Assembly (NCBI GenBank): GCA_038046485.1
Contig: JBBSWA010000033.1
Coordinates: forward strand, 1 to 50,810
Source of the DNA: JBBSWA01 sp038046485
GTDB lineage: Archaea; Nanobdellota; Nanobdellia; Woesearchaeales; SM23-78
Direction: 5' to 3'
Length of the DNA: 50,810 bases
Part shown: positions 1 to 8,523 of the stretch, piece by piece
How the letters are laid out: the number at the start of each line of letters is the position of its first letter
Position numbering within the stretch: position 1 is the stretch's first letter
The notes under the pieces: model-generated
The model's database searches: none
Told to the model about the DNA's origin: nothing
Seen by the model: the letters and a program-made list of their open reading frames with translations, nothing else
Made by a program: the position numbers and the translations under genes

Positions 1-69
1 GTACTCCAAAAAGACTGCTCACCTGAAGCTGCTACTGCGACTTTCTACAGAGCCTATTCTAACCAAATC

Positions 70-78
70 TTTATAAAA
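70..78 (+). promoter_or_regulatory. TATA-like box of the LemA operon
   Basis: TTTATAAAA is centred about 26 nt before the ATG at 100. That is the leaderless spacing seen repeatedly in this window (PAN, FEN-1, eL34). It supports the start at 100 even though the reading frame stays open upstream to the window edge. Confidence 0.6.
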
Positions 79-99
79 CCCAGATTCCTAAGAAAGGTT

Positions 100-738
100 A
101 TGACGGTTTCCTTTGAAAGACTCCAACAAGCCTTAGGTAGCGAGTTAATCTGCATCTCGGAATACGAAGGTAAATACGTCGTTGTTGTAAAAAGACTGGG
201 CTTTGATGTACTTGAGAAAGCTTATGAAGAAGCCCAGAAGATCAACCCCTTACCCTTATTCTTAACGGAGGAAGAGATCCTGGACGGCCTGGATGTGTTC
301 CCCCTTGAGTACTTTACCATGCAACAAACCCACACCTTACTATATGGGAAAGACATGTTTTCTGAGCTGGAATTTAGCAAAGAAGACATCCGACGCCAGC
401 TGGAATTCGAATTTAGAAGCAAGCTCATCCAGCTCCGTGAAAGCTACCTTCAAATCGCCCACAACCAGAAACTCATCCAAGAACTCATCCAGAAAGCAAC
501 CCCTACCTTGCTTCCTCTTTGCCGCGGACTGCTGTTTCTTAAAACAAAAGACCTGCCTGAACGGGTACCTGATATTTACGACGAACTAGCGAACAGCTAC
601 CGCATCAATGTAGTGATCCTCCACAAACTATATAACCTACGACCTTATACCCTGGATGAACAAAAAGAGATCATCCAAAAATTGATTAGCTTACTCGAAG
701 AAATGAGCCAAAAACTCGACAAACTCGTGATCCGATGA
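100..738 (+). CDS. Conserved hypothetical protein, LemA-operon partner
   Basis: A 212-residue soluble protein of unknown function. The central part (about residues 65-120) reads DVFPLEYF...LLYGKDMF...LEFEFRSKLIQLRESYL. It resembles the C-terminal helical part of nucleotidyltransferase-like proteins that often sit beside lemA, but I see no GSxARG nucleotidyltransferase signature here. The helical C-terminus ends KLDKLVIR. The frame is open to base 1, so a longer N-terminus outside the window cannot be excluded, but a TATA box at -26 supports the ATG used. Its stop overlaps the lemA ATG by 4 nt, indicating a translationally coupled operon. Function is not assigned. Confidence 0.75.
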   Translation: MTVSFERLQQALGSELICISEYEGKYVVVVKRLGFDVLEKAYEEAQKINPLPLFLTEEEILDGLDVFPLEYFTMQQTHTLLYGKDMFSELEFSKEDIRRQLEFEFRSKLIQLRESYLQIAHNQKLIQELIQKATPTLLPLCRGLLFLKTKDLPERVPDIYDELANSYRINVVILHKLYNLRPYTLDEQKEIIQKLISLLEEMSQKLDKLVIR

Positions 739-1319
739 AACAAACACCATCTACTGGAAGGTACTGGCTAATTGGCATCGTTGCTGTTGTAGTCCTTGTT
801 CTTTTATGGATGTTTGGCACCTATAACAGCCTGGTTACCCTACAAGAAAACACGAAAAGTTCCTGGGCGGATGTTGAAACCCAGTACCAACGACGAGCTG
901 ACTTGATTCCGAACCTTATTGAGACCGTAAAAGGCTATGCTTCTCATGAAAAAACCTTATTTGAGGAAGTGGCCAAGATGAGAAGTGCTTGGGCTGGTGC
1001 CAAACAAAGCGGCATAGATGCTCAAATTGCAGCTGCTAAAGGCCTTGACGGCGCACTTGGAAGGCTTATTGCCGTTGCCGAGAACTACCCTGTCTTAAAA
1101 GCCAGCGAAAACTTTAAAACACTCCAAGACCAATTAGAGGGCACAGAGAATCGAGTGGCTGTAGCTCGAACACGATATAATGATATGGTGCGTGAATTCA
1201 ATACGAAGATCCAACGTGTACCAGGTAATATCGTTGCAGGCTGGTTTGGATTTAGCGCTAAAACATACTTTGAAGCTGAAGCTGGAAGTGAAAAAGTTCC
1301 TCAAGTGAAGTTTACATGA
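735..1319 (+). CDS. lemA: LemA family protein
   Basis: A 194-residue membrane-anchored protein. One N-terminal membrane segment lies at about residues 12-28 (IGIVAVVVLVLLWMFG). It is followed by the LemA helical domain, with the family signatures YNSLVTLQENTKSSWADVETQYQRR, DLIPNLIETVKGYA and ENRVAVARTRYNDMVREFN split over residues 30-160. LemA proteins have an N-out membrane helix and a helical-bundle domain, and their biochemical role is poorly known. The ATG overlaps the previous stop and its own stop overlaps the next ATG, so it is the middle gene of a three-gene operon. The usual TPM-domain partner is absent; a small DUF5652-like protein follows instead. Confidence 0.95.
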   Translation: MKQTPSTGRYWLIGIVAVVVLVLLWMFGTYNSLVTLQENTKSSWADVETQYQRRADLIPNLIETVKGYASHEKTLFEEVAKMRSAWAGAKQSGIDAQIAAAKGLDGALGRLIAVAENYPVLKASENFKTLQDQLEGTENRVAVARTRYNDMVREFNTKIQRVPGNIVAGWFGFSAKTYFEAEAGSEKVPQVKFT

Positions 1320-1513
1320 TTGAGACTTTGATTGCTTCTTTTTTGCCCCTTTTTATTATTCTACTTATTTGGAGCGGTGTTTGGAAGGGAATTGCGCTCT
1401 GGAAGGCGGCACGGAATAACCAACTTGCTTGGTTTGTTGTTATTTGTGTTGTGAATACAGCCGGGATCCTTGAGATCTTGTATATCCTGTTCTGGCAGAA
1501 GAAGAGAAAGTGA
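1316..1513 (+). CDS. Small DUF5652-like membrane protein
   Basis: A 65-residue protein with two hydrophobic segments (about residues 5-22 and 38-58) and a basic end (QKKRK). The pattern W...A.R..Q..WF..I...NT.GILEI.YI.F is typical of the DUF5652 / phospholipase D-nuclease N-terminal-like family of two-helix membrane proteins. It overlaps the lemA stop by 4 nt and ends the operon. Function unknown. Confidence 0.75.
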   Translation: MIETLIASFLPLFIILLIWSGVWKGIALWKAARNNQLAWFVVICVVNTAGILEILYILFWQKKRK

Positions 1514-1551
1514 TCACTAAATTAATAAACTTATAACGCTCTAATATTAAT

Positions 1552-2091
1552 ATGCTCAACCGGAAAAAGTATTCTTTCTACCGACACTCCCCCCAATATC
1601 CTAACTTATTCCGAAAAGAAGCTGCACGGTTGCGTAAGCTCTTACCCGAGGCTGTGATTGAACACGTTGGCAGCACATCTGTTCCTAAACTTAGTGGAAA
1701 AGGCATCATCGATATATCTATTGGTGTTCTGAGAAAGGATATCCCTAAGACCCATCGAAAACTCCAACAGAAAGGATATATCTACACTGGATTGGGAGGC
1801 AGCCACGACCGAATCTTCCTGTACCGCATCATCCGCTACGCTGGAAAAGAAAGGCGCGTCCATGTGCACCTGGTTACCCATAATAGCACAACGTGGAAAA
1901 AGAGCATGGCTGTGCGAGACTACCTCAGAAACTACCCCCTAGCTGCTCAAGCATACGCAGCTGTTAAGAAAAAGGCTGTTCAACATGCAAAAGGTGAAGG
2001 GGAAAGGTATCGCGCTTACAAAAAATGTTTCTTAGATCAATTGGAAAAGAAAGCATTGAAGGAATATACTATTCAGATAAAGAAAAAATAA
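1552..2091 (+). CDS. GrpB/UPF0157 nucleotidyltransferase-fold protein
   Basis: A 179-residue protein with the GrpB signature IEHVGSTSVPKLSGKGIIDI (residues about 35-54). The nucleotidyltransferase-like G-S-x-S...D-I motif is intact and a conserved HVHLV segment follows near residue 103. GrpB proteins are predicted nucleotidyltransferases; some are fused to dephospho-CoA kinase, and the substrate is unknown. Length is normal for a stand-alone GrpB protein. A TATA-like CTTATAAC lies about 22 nt upstream, consistent with leaderless initiation. It faces the convergent Cas4-like gene with a 1-nt gap. Confidence 0.9.
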   Translation: MLNRKKYSFYRHSPQYPNLFRKEAARLRKLLPEAVIEHVGSTSVPKLSGKGIIDISIGVLRKDIPKTHRKLQQKGYIYTGLGGSHDRIFLYRIIRYAGKERRVHVHLVTHNSTTWKKSMAVRDYLRNYPLAAQAYAAVKKKAVQHAKGEGERYRAYKKCFLDQLEKKALKEYTIQIKKK

Positions 2092-2092
2092 G

Positions 2093-2941
2093 TCATCCCT
2101 TTTTTAACTCATTTACTCTTTCATCCATGAACTTGGCATCGTAGCACTGCTCTTGGAAGGCACAGGACTTGCATTTGTTCTTGTTGTCTACAAATTCTGG
2201 CAGTTCTTGGGAAGATCTTAATTGGATGACTTTATCACGAATCTTAAAAACTTCCTGATCTAGGAAGGGTGTCCAGATGACAGGGCGAAGGGCGCTGGCA
2301 TCTAAGTATTTTACAAAGCCTTCCTTTACATTTTTGTTTTGGGAACGAAGCAAGGCTAGGTAGACACCGACTTGCAAACGGTGACCTTCCCAAACTCCCT
2401 CTGCAGGGGCCTTACCTGTCTTTAACTCGATGGGAATTAATGCATCTGGGAACTTTTTTACTTGATCTACAACACCTCTTAACTGCAAGGATTCAGACTG
2501 CACGCGAACTTCGGCTTGTATTTTGGGAGTTAATGCTTGCCATAACTCGCTGCCTAGAAGTTGGTGTTTTGTATGAAATTGAAAGACATTCATCGAGCGC
2601 TCCTCGGCCTCCCAAACTACCCTGGGCCAAATCCGCTCGAAGGCAGCCGGAAGGTCCAAGTCAAAATCCCTTAGCTTTGAACGGTGTTGGGGGAGGATTT
2701 CCTCTAAAATCTTTGCCTGGATCTTACGGTACTCGGTGAGTAATCCACTGTACGACTCGATCCGCTGCAGGCTCTTAATTAATTTTTCTTCCCCTTCATT
2801 CATGAGTTCATGCGTTGAGTGAGTCAACTTGCCAAGCAACATCACTTCAGACTCCGGCGTCTTAAAACCTAGAACGTATTCTAGAAATAACTTTCTTGGA
2901 CAATACAGATACGCTGCAATTTGAGTGGCAGTAACAAACAT
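2093..2941 (-). CDS. Cas4-like PD-(D/E)XK exonuclease, not CRISPR-linked
   Basis: A 282-residue RecB-type nuclease. Visible motifs are an N-terminal YLYCPRKLFLEY with the first cluster Cys at residue 14, the catalytic GVVDQ...PIELKTGK (D, then E-x-K), QVGVYLALL (the Q-x3-Y of RecB nucleases), and the C-terminal CKSC...C triad. One plus three cysteines is the Cas4 Fe-S pattern. Cas4 enzymes trim DNA ends for spacer acquisition, and solitary Cas4 proteins also occur on archaeal chromosomes. No CRISPR array or other cas gene lies in the window, so a role in general DNA repair or an unlinked system is equally possible. Long variable insert at residues about 50-150. Confidence 0.85.
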   Translation of the reverse strand: MFVTATQIAAYLYCPRKLFLEYVLGFKTPESEVMLLGKLTHSTHELMNEGEEKLIKSLQRIESYSGLLTEYRKIQAKILEEILPQHRSKLRDFDLDLPAAFERIWPRVVWEAEERSMNVFQFHTKHQLLGSELWQALTPKIQAEVRVQSESLQLRGVVDQVKKFPDALIPIELKTGKAPAEGVWEGHRLQVGVYLALLRSQNKNVKEGFVKYLDASALRPVIWTPFLDQEVFKIRDKVIQLRSSQELPEFVDNKNKCKSCAFQEQCYDAKFMDERVNELKKG

Positions 2942-2985
2942 CCCATTAAGGCTGAGTTCTATTTATATATAGTTTGGGGTGAAGA

Positions 2986-2999
2986 GTCCAGTGGAAAGT
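2986..2999 (+). repeat. Third copy of the GTCCAGTGGAAAGT repeat
   Basis: This 14-nt word recurs as a 17-nt perfect direct repeat around the TA module at 47.4-47.9 kb (47326-47342 and 48030-48046). Here it sits between the divergent Cas4-like and glycosyltransferase-like genes. No TA module is adjacent at this site. Confidence 0.7.
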
Positions 3000-3029
3000 A
3001 TATAAACAAGAACCCTTAAAAAAACCATT

Positions 3030-3800
3030 GTGAAGCGCATTATCCTCTTCCGATTTCACAAAAATATGAAGGTATGTAATAACCATATCTCTCTCTTAAA
3101 GCGATACAATCCAAATGTACCCATCTATGGCCTTTATGGGGGAAAAGAAGAAGACTTTCCAAAAATTAAAAAAATACTCCGAGGTGCCTTAAAAAATATT
3201 TATTGCATCCGCGGCAAAAGCCGAAACTGGAAATGGAAACATGGAGATCTCGCTATACAGAAATGGTACCGGGCGTATGGCCGAAAGCTTGACTTTGATG
3301 TCCTCCACCTTGTTGAATGGGACCTCCTTTTCTTTTCTCCTTTGGATCGGCTCTATAAACATGTCCCTAAGAATGCACTCGGCCTCACTCTTCTCACCCC
3401 TCTTAAAAAAGTTGAACACACCTGGTATTGGACGACGCATGAACCCCACAAGACCGAATGGAAACAACTTCTCAACCACGCTCGAGAAAAATACGGCTAT
3501 CAAAAAAAACCTTATGCCTGCATCTGCGGTGGAGCCTACTTTCCTCGACGCTTCCTAGAAAAATACAGTCAACTATCGATTCCAGAACTCTGCCACGACG
3601 AATTACGAATGCCCCTTTACGCGCAAATCTTAGGATTCAAACTTTGTAATACTGGATTTCGACGATGGAACAGCCAGGAAGACAACCAATACTTCAATGC
3701 TAAAAATATACCATTAAAATTGGCGGCTATAAAGAAGGAATTAAAAAAATCAAATGGACGACGAGCCTTCCATCCATGGCGAATCGTGTGGAATGACTAA
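3030..3800 (+). CDS. Glycosyltransferase-like (GT-A type) protein
   Basis: A 256-residue protein starting at GTG. The layout suggests a nucleotide-sugar transferase: an N-terminal beta strand KRIILFRFHK, VPIYGLYGG (about residue 33), HLVEWDLLFFSPLD (about 91-104, an acidic E-x-D in the place of a DxD-like motif) and a C-terminal HDELRMPLYAQILGFKL segment typical of the acceptor side of GT-A folds. I cannot match it to a named family. No membrane segment or signal peptide. TATA-like TATATAAAC lies about 26 nt before the GTG, supporting this start. Monocistronic, with the convergent PfkB gene downstream. Confidence 0.55.
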   Translation: MKRIILFRFHKNMKVCNNHISLLKRYNPNVPIYGLYGGKEEDFPKIKKILRGALKNIYCIRGKSRNWKWKHGDLAIQKWYRAYGRKLDFDVLHLVEWDLLFFSPLDRLYKHVPKNALGLTLLTPLKKVEHTWYWTTHEPHKTEWKQLLNHAREKYGYQKKPYACICGGAYFPRRFLEKYSQLSIPELCHDELRMPLYAQILGFKLCNTGFRRWNSQEDNQYFNAKNIPLKLAAIKKELKKSNGRRAFHPWRIVWND

Positions 3801-3831
3801 TGCAACTCAAAGAAAACCTTTAATCCTTATC

Positions 3832-4698
3832 TCAATCTAACCTCTGAATCACTTCCCCCTGGGATGCATTTGAAGGACCTTTATTCTCTATCGTAATCGT
3901 TGCCGTCATTGCAGCAAACTCCCCTTGTTTAATGGGGTCTTTGAACAAACTCAATGCTTGTATAAACCCAGCCATGTATGAATCCCCTGCCCCGGTTGGA
4001 TCCACCAACTCTTTTGAGGGGAATGCCTTGATCTTATACTCTTTGTGACCTAAAAAAAGCCATGAACCCCTCTGACCTAAGGTTGCTATGACATTCTTTG
4101 CCCCCTTCTTTTGCAAAAAGGCTGCTCCTTCTTGAACCCCCTCTTGATCGCTTATAAACCTCAACTCCTCTTCATTTAGAAAAAGATATTCTATATACGG
4201 TAACAAGCGCAAAACATTTTCTCTATTCTTCCAAACAATCTTCTCCCCGTCTAGGTAACGGATTAATCCCTGAGGAGCTAAGACCAGTGGAGCGTATTTG
4301 GATAATTTTTCAACCAGTGCCTGATCCAGGTTATCATGAAATAGGGGCCCTAATATAATGAAATTGGCATCATTAACTGTTTCTTCTTGAATGTCTTGGA
4401 TTCTTATTTGATTCGGGGCAATGTGCGCTTTCTGAATGCGAATGTCTGGATTCTTTTCAGGATAGACATTGATGAATTTAATCGTGTCCTCTTTTTTGAT
4501 ATGAACTATTTTTTTGCACTTCCAGTTGCTTAACCAATCCTTTTTTTCATCTCCAAACGATCCTAGAATGGTTACATCCACCCCTAATGAAGCAAGCGCT
4601 TCTCCAGTATAATACGTAACCCCCCCTGACTGAAAGTGAGACTTTCCTTTCATTATAATCTCATCTTTGCAAATGGGACCGATAACGGTGACTTTCAT
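3832..4698 (-). CDS. PfkB-family carbohydrate/nucleoside kinase
   Basis: A 288-residue ribokinase-like enzyme that phosphorylates a sugar or nucleoside using ATP. Evidence: N-terminal MKVTVIGPICKDEI, a GG motif region (FQSGGVTYYTGEALASLG), and the C-terminal PfkB signature DPTGAGDSYMAGF carrying the anion-hole GAGD and catalytic Asp. The ATG at 4698 starts just after the Rel stop (1-nt gap) and matches where the family begins; a longer reading frame into the Rel gene adds unrelated residues. Substrate cannot be read from sequence. It is cotranscribed with the Rel enzyme. Confidence 0.88.
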   Translation of the reverse strand: MKVTVIGPICKDEIIMKGKSHFQSGGVTYYTGEALASLGVDVTILGSFGDEKKDWLSNWKCKKIVHIKKEDTIKFINVYPEKNPDIRIQKAHIAPNQIRIQDIQEETVNDANFIILGPLFHDNLDQALVEKLSKYAPLVLAPQGLIRYLDGEKIVWKNRENVLRLLPYIEYLFLNEEELRFISDQEGVQEGAAFLQKKGAKNVIATLGQRGSWLFLGHKEYKIKAFPSKELVDPTGAGDSYMAGFIQALSLFKDPIKQGEFAAMTATITIENKGPSNASQGEVIQRLD

Positions 4699-4699
4699 G

Positions 4700-6388
4700 T
4701 TAATATACCCTTGCCTGTACCACATTGCGGATAGCATGGATCTCGTCCAGTAACTGATCTGCCTTTGCTGGATCCTTTAAATCAGGGACCAAGACGATTA
4801 GTACTTGATCCTTTGCCGGCTTGGTGTAAACGGATTTCAAGTTCACGTGCTCCTTGGAAAAGATGTTTAAGATGTCTGCGAGCACCCCAACTCGATCGGT
4901 CACCCACACCCTGAATTCTATCATCCCGATTACTGCTTTTTTCTCATCATGATGCTCCAAGGCATGCTTTAACTTGATTCCTAAAGCTACGCGGATCTTA
5001 CTCTTGGCCTCACTTGTTTTTACAAACTGCAACCAATGCCGAGAAGGATGACCCTCTTTTTTAGTTAGAATCTCCACCACATCGCCGCTTTTCAACTCAA
5101 AATCAAGCGGGGCAATCTTTCCGTTCACCTTCGCCTGCCCACAGTGATTTCCAATATCCGTATGCACCCCATAAGCAAAATCCAAGGGAGTTGCGTGCTC
5201 AGGAAGGATGATCGAATCCCCTTTAGGGGTGAAAACAAAGATTTCGTCCTTGAATATATCCACTTTTAATGATTCGATGAGGTCTTTTGCATCGGGCGAG
5301 GATCGCTTCCACTCTAAAATCTGCTTGGTCCATGCCAAGTGACGCTCGAATTTCTTATCACGCTCCACCCCTTTATACATCCAATGCGCGGCAATACCGA
5401 ATTCCGCGTGGGTATGCATCTCTGCTGTACGGATTTGAACTTCTACAAAACGACCGAATGGAGCCATGATAGTTGTGTGCAAGGATTGATAGCCATTGGA
5501 CTTGGGAACAGCAATGTAATCCTTAAATCGCTTGGGTACAGGCTTGAACAGGTGATGAATAAGCCCCAATGATTTATAACAATCATCCAATGTATCTACC
5601 ATGATGCGAATCGCATTTAGATCATAAATTTCGTTAAAGGGAACGCCCCGTTCCTTTATTTTTTTATAGATATTATAGAAATTCTTCACCCGACCAAACA
5701 CCTGTGCATGAATCTTTGCTGTTTCCAGGTGTGTACGAATCTCGGCCATAAACTGTGCCAGCTCATCTTCTCTTGTTTTTTTTGTGTTAACAAGCTTATT
5801 CTCAAATTCATGATATAGCTCCGGTTCAAGATACTTCAAACATAAGTCTTCTAGCTCAGACTTGATCAAGTTCATTCCCAACTTTTGAGCGATCGGAGCG
5901 TAGACTTCCAAGGTTTCCTTGGCCATCATCAACTGACGATCTTTGGATAAGAATGAAAGCGTGCGCATGTTGTGCAAGCGATCGGCTAATTTGATTAAAA
6001 TTACTCGAATGTCCTTTGCCATAGCAATTAAGATCTTACGCATGTTCTCAGCGGCAATGGTTTCCTTATCCATCTGCAAACTCTGAATCTTTGTAACCCC
6101 ATCTACTAGGTTTGCAATTTCCTCTCCAAACTCTTTTTTTAAAGAGGCTTCCTTCACCTTGGTATCTTCCAAGACATCGTGCAAGAGGGCTGCGGCAATC
6201 GTACTGGAATCGGCTTTTAGATCAACTAAAATATGCGCCACCGCTAGGCAATGAATCATATACGGCTCGCCTGTTGCCCGCTTTTGCCCTTCATGAGCCT
6301 TATCGGCAAACTTCAGTGCCTTTTCAATTAACTCCAAATTGGCATGAGGATTGTAACGCTTAACCTCCTCTAGAAGATCCATGATCAA
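4700..6388 (-). CDS. rel: RelA/SpoT-type bifunctional (p)ppGpp synthetase/hydrolase
   Basis: A 562-residue long RSH enzyme that makes and degrades ppGpp. Domains in order: HD hydrolase (about 25-180) with H70-D71 of HDVLED and LADRLHNMRTL; synthetase (about 228-335) with RFKDYIAVPKSNGYQSLHTT and EVQIRT/HAEFGIAAHW; TGS (about 384-443); C-terminal ACT (about 488-562). RFKD at 287-290 is the RxKD form found in bifunctional enzymes, not the ExDD form of monofunctional RelA. Both active sites look intact. It is shorter than bacterial Rel (about 700+), lacking the helical/zinc-finger part between TGS and ACT. Long RSH proteins are uncommon in archaea, so lateral origin from bacteria is likely. First gene before pfkB. 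Confidence 0.95.
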   Translation of the reverse strand: MIMDLLEEVKRYNPHANLELIEKALKFADKAHEGQKRATGEPYMIHCLAVAHILVDLKADSSTIAAALLHDVLEDTKVKEASLKKEFGEEIANLVDGVTKIQSLQMDKETIAAENMRKILIAMAKDIRVILIKLADRLHNMRTLSFLSKDRQLMMAKETLEVYAPIAQKLGMNLIKSELEDLCLKYLEPELYHEFENKLVNTKKTREDELAQFMAEIRTHLETAKIHAQVFGRVKNFYNIYKKIKERGVPFNEIYDLNAIRIMVDTLDDCYKSLGLIHHLFKPVPKRFKDYIAVPKSNGYQSLHTTIMAPFGRFVEVQIRTAEMHTHAEFGIAAHWMYKGVERDKKFERHLAWTKQILEWKRSSPDAKDLIESLKVDIFKDEIFVFTPKGDSIILPEHATPLDFAYGVHTDIGNHCGQAKVNGKIAPLDFELKSGDVVEILTKKEGHPSRHWLQFVKTSEAKSKIRVALGIKLKHALEHHDEKKAVIGMIEFRVWVTDRVGVLADILNIFSKEHVNLKSVYTKPAKDQVLIVLVPDLKDPAKADQLLDEIHAIRNVVQARVY

Positions 6389-6416
6389 GGAATAACCTTG
6401 TGAGATAAAAAGATTG

Positions 6417-6860
6417 CTATCTAAGCGAGCCGTGACCTCTTAAATACAGATCGACTACATCTTCTAATCCCCAGATAAAAGGCACTTCGACTAATTTATC
6501 TCGAGCAACCACAACTCCTTTCCCTTCCTCAATCTTGTGAGCTTCTATCCCATCAAACATCCTTACTGGAAGAACGGATTCAAATAAAGAATAATCATAT
6601 GTATCCCCTTTCGTGATAGACACATCAAAAAGATGTCTTGCCACCTTAGACACCTCATCTGCCATTTTTGGAGTCATTTCTTCTCCCAACTCCCTAAAAA
6701 GTGTTCCTTCTACTGTTTCACCCGCCTCACATCCACCCCCAATAAAAGAATACGCTCCTCGATACTGCTTATACGGGTAACGGTCACATTTTCTTTCTAC
6801 TAAAAATAAAGAACGATTTGGATCTGTGATTACTATTCCGACACCCCAAGGTCTTTCCAT
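6417..6860 (-). CDS. Nudix hydrolase
   Basis: A 147-residue Nudix protein that would hydrolyse a nucleoside diphosphate linked to another moiety. The Nudix box is at about residues 42-63: GGCEAGETVEGTLFRELGEE. It has the canonical G-x5-E-x7-R-E-x2-E-E core, but the usual GU at the end is MT, so it is slightly degenerate. N-terminal GVGIVITDPNRSLFLVERK is the typical first strand pair. Substrate unknown. It lies between Rel and MscL on the same strand with short gaps, but each gene may have its own promoter. Confidence 0.88.
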   Translation of the reverse strand: MERPWGVGIVITDPNRSLFLVERKCDRYPYKQYRGAYSFIGGGCEAGETVEGTLFRELGEEMTPKMADEVSKVARHLFDVSITKGDTYDYSLFESVLPVRMFDGIEAHKIEEGKGVVVARDKLVEVPFIWGLEDVVDLYLRGHGSLR

Positions 6861-6890
6861 AGGAAAAAGAAAAATAAAAAGTTTAAAAAC

Positions 6891-7205
6891 CTACTTCTTT
6901 GTGACTTTCTCTTCCCTTAAGATCAACTTGGCTATGAGGAAGACGACATAGGCTAAGATCAAGAAGTTGATCAAGTTGGCCAGAAAAGAGCCCCAACGAA
7001 TGACAATCGGACCTAAGGAAAAGGTTGCTTCCTGCCAAGCTCCGCCCGGAATGAACGGAGTGATGATGGGCATGACAACGTCCTTAACCAAGGACTGGAC
7101 GAGCGTTGTGGCCGCTCCACCGATGATGAAACCAATTGCCAACCCTAAGACTTTATACTCCTTTACGAACTCTTTGAATTCTTTGATGTATACCATACTT
7201 AGCAC
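6891..7205 (-). CDS. mscL: Large-conductance mechanosensitive channel MscL
   Basis: A 104-residue MscL-type channel that opens under membrane tension during osmotic downshock. N-terminal amphipathic helix IKEFKEFVKEY, TM1 about VLGLAIGFIIGGAATTLVQSL, an extracellular loop with PFIPGGAW, and TM2 about FLANLINFLILAYVVFLIAKLI, then a short charged tail. The tail is shorter than in bacterial MscL (about 136 residues). The GTG at 7205 fits a TATA-like TTTTAAAT about 27 nt upstream; an ATG at 7196 (MVYIKEF) is the alternative and matches family starts better. Confidence 0.9.
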   Translation of the reverse strand: MLSMVYIKEFKEFVKEYKVLGLAIGFIIGGAATTLVQSLVKDVVMPIITPFIPGGAWQEATFSLGPIVIRWGSFLANLINFLILAYVVFLIAKLILREEKVTKK

Positions 7206-7325
7206 CCCATTTTTGCAATTTTTATTTGATTTAAAAGCCTATGGGTGGCTTTCTAGGCATTGAGTACCACTCTTAAGGGATAAATACCCGAAAGGTTTAA
7301 AAAGACCTTGTGGTTTACCCCCCTC

Positions 7326-8375
7326 ATGAATACCCACAATTGGACCAAAAAAATCGCGATTGCATTTATCGTAACACTACTTACCTTTGTGGCCGCCTGG
7401 AGTATCCAAGCCGCCCAAAACCCCCTCACCTATACTTATGATGGAAAGCAATACATGGTTGGTGTTTCTACAAATGTACCTGATCAAGCTGCTCAAGCTT
7501 ATCGAGTCATTCCCAGCTCCAACTACAAAAACTATCGCATGGGCGACCGAAGCACCCCTTACACATATACCGGTGTTGATGTTGCTCCTCATGTCACTTC
7601 CGTTGTTACACAAGTGCCTGTCCCTAAAACGACTTATGTACAAAAAACAGAAGCTGTTGTCCAAGGAACTGTTAAGGCTGATGAACCCATTGTTCTTCAA
7701 GCCGGGCAAAATATGGCCTATGACACCAAGGAATATCAACCTACTTTTAGCGATGTAAAGGTTCAAGAACGAGCCATTGTGAATACCGCTCCTGCTGTTC
7801 AAGACTTAAGCTTTCCCTCTGTTCAAGTTCAGGGACAAGACACTACTAAAAGTCAAGATGAACACTACGAAGACACCCAAGAACTTAATTATGAACAGGA
7901 TGTCAACCACTACAATGAAGTCAATCGGTATTATACCCACAACTACTTGCACAACCTAAAACAAGTCCACAACCACTACTACAAAGTCATCGACCATCAC
8001 CAAAATGTCCATTACACCGATGAACATGTAGAACAAGTCTACCATGACCCAGTTTATGAAACGGACCTGCAAGAACCCCTCATCCAAGAACCTCAATACG
8101 ATGAAAATGTCCAATATGAAGTTGTTGGCGAGCGAACCTACACGGTTCCTGTAACCACGGTTTCATACCAACCTGTTGTTAGCACAGTTGTTAGCCCAGG
8201 CATGCCTCAAGTAACGCCTCTAGCCTACCAAAACTACGGATATCAGAACTATGGCTACCAAAACTACGGCTATGGTGGATACGGAAACTATGGCTATGGC
8301 GGAAATAACAGATACAACCCTGTTTATCCAGGCGGATGGTACGGAAACTGGCGATACGCGAGCAACTGGAACTAA
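7326..8375 (+). CDS. Secreted Tyr/Gln/His-rich repetitive protein
   Basis: A 349-residue exported protein of unknown family. The ATG at 7326 is chosen because TTTAAAAAG at 7296-7304 is centred 26 nt before it. A signal peptide is clear (NWTKKIAIAFIVTLLTFVAAWSIQAAQ). The middle is rich in Tyr, His, Gln, Val and Asp, with short alternations such as HNHYYKVIDHHQNVHY, and there are no cysteines. The C-terminus has tandem NYGYQ / NYGYGG units followed by a Trp/Tyr/Asn-rich tail. Such composition is seen in adhesive, amyloid-like or cell-wall structural proteins; that role is inference. Monocistronic; the convergent TA pair follows. Confidence 0.8.
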   Translation: MNTHNWTKKIAIAFIVTLLTFVAAWSIQAAQNPLTYTYDGKQYMVGVSTNVPDQAAQAYRVIPSSNYKNYRMGDRSTPYTYTGVDVAPHVTSVVTQVPVPKTTYVQKTEAVVQGTVKADEPIVLQAGQNMAYDTKEYQPTFSDVKVQERAIVNTAPAVQDLSFPSVQVQGQDTTKSQDEHYEDTQELNYEQDVNHYNEVNRYYTHNYLHNLKQVHNHYYKVIDHHQNVHYTDEHVEQVYHDPVYETDLQEPLIQEPQYDENVQYEVVGERTYTVPVTTVSYQPVVSTVVSPGMPQVTPLAYQNYGYQNYGYQNYGYGGYGNYGYGGNNRYNPVYPGGWYGNWRYASNWN

Positions 8376-8523
8376 GAATTTTTTATTTTTTCTTACTTTA
8401 TTTTTTTACTAAATCTTTTTAATAAACCCTCTTTTATTTTATGATCTAAAACCTTTACATCTATCTCTGCAAATTTACTTTTCTCAACTCAACTTCCCAT
8501 ACGTTCCAACTTTATTTTCTTTA

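Noticed and set aside
2093..2941. CRISPR-Cas locus suggested by a Cas4-like gene
   Set aside because: No other cas gene and no repeat-spacer array anywhere in the window; solitary Cas4 proteins are common in archaea.
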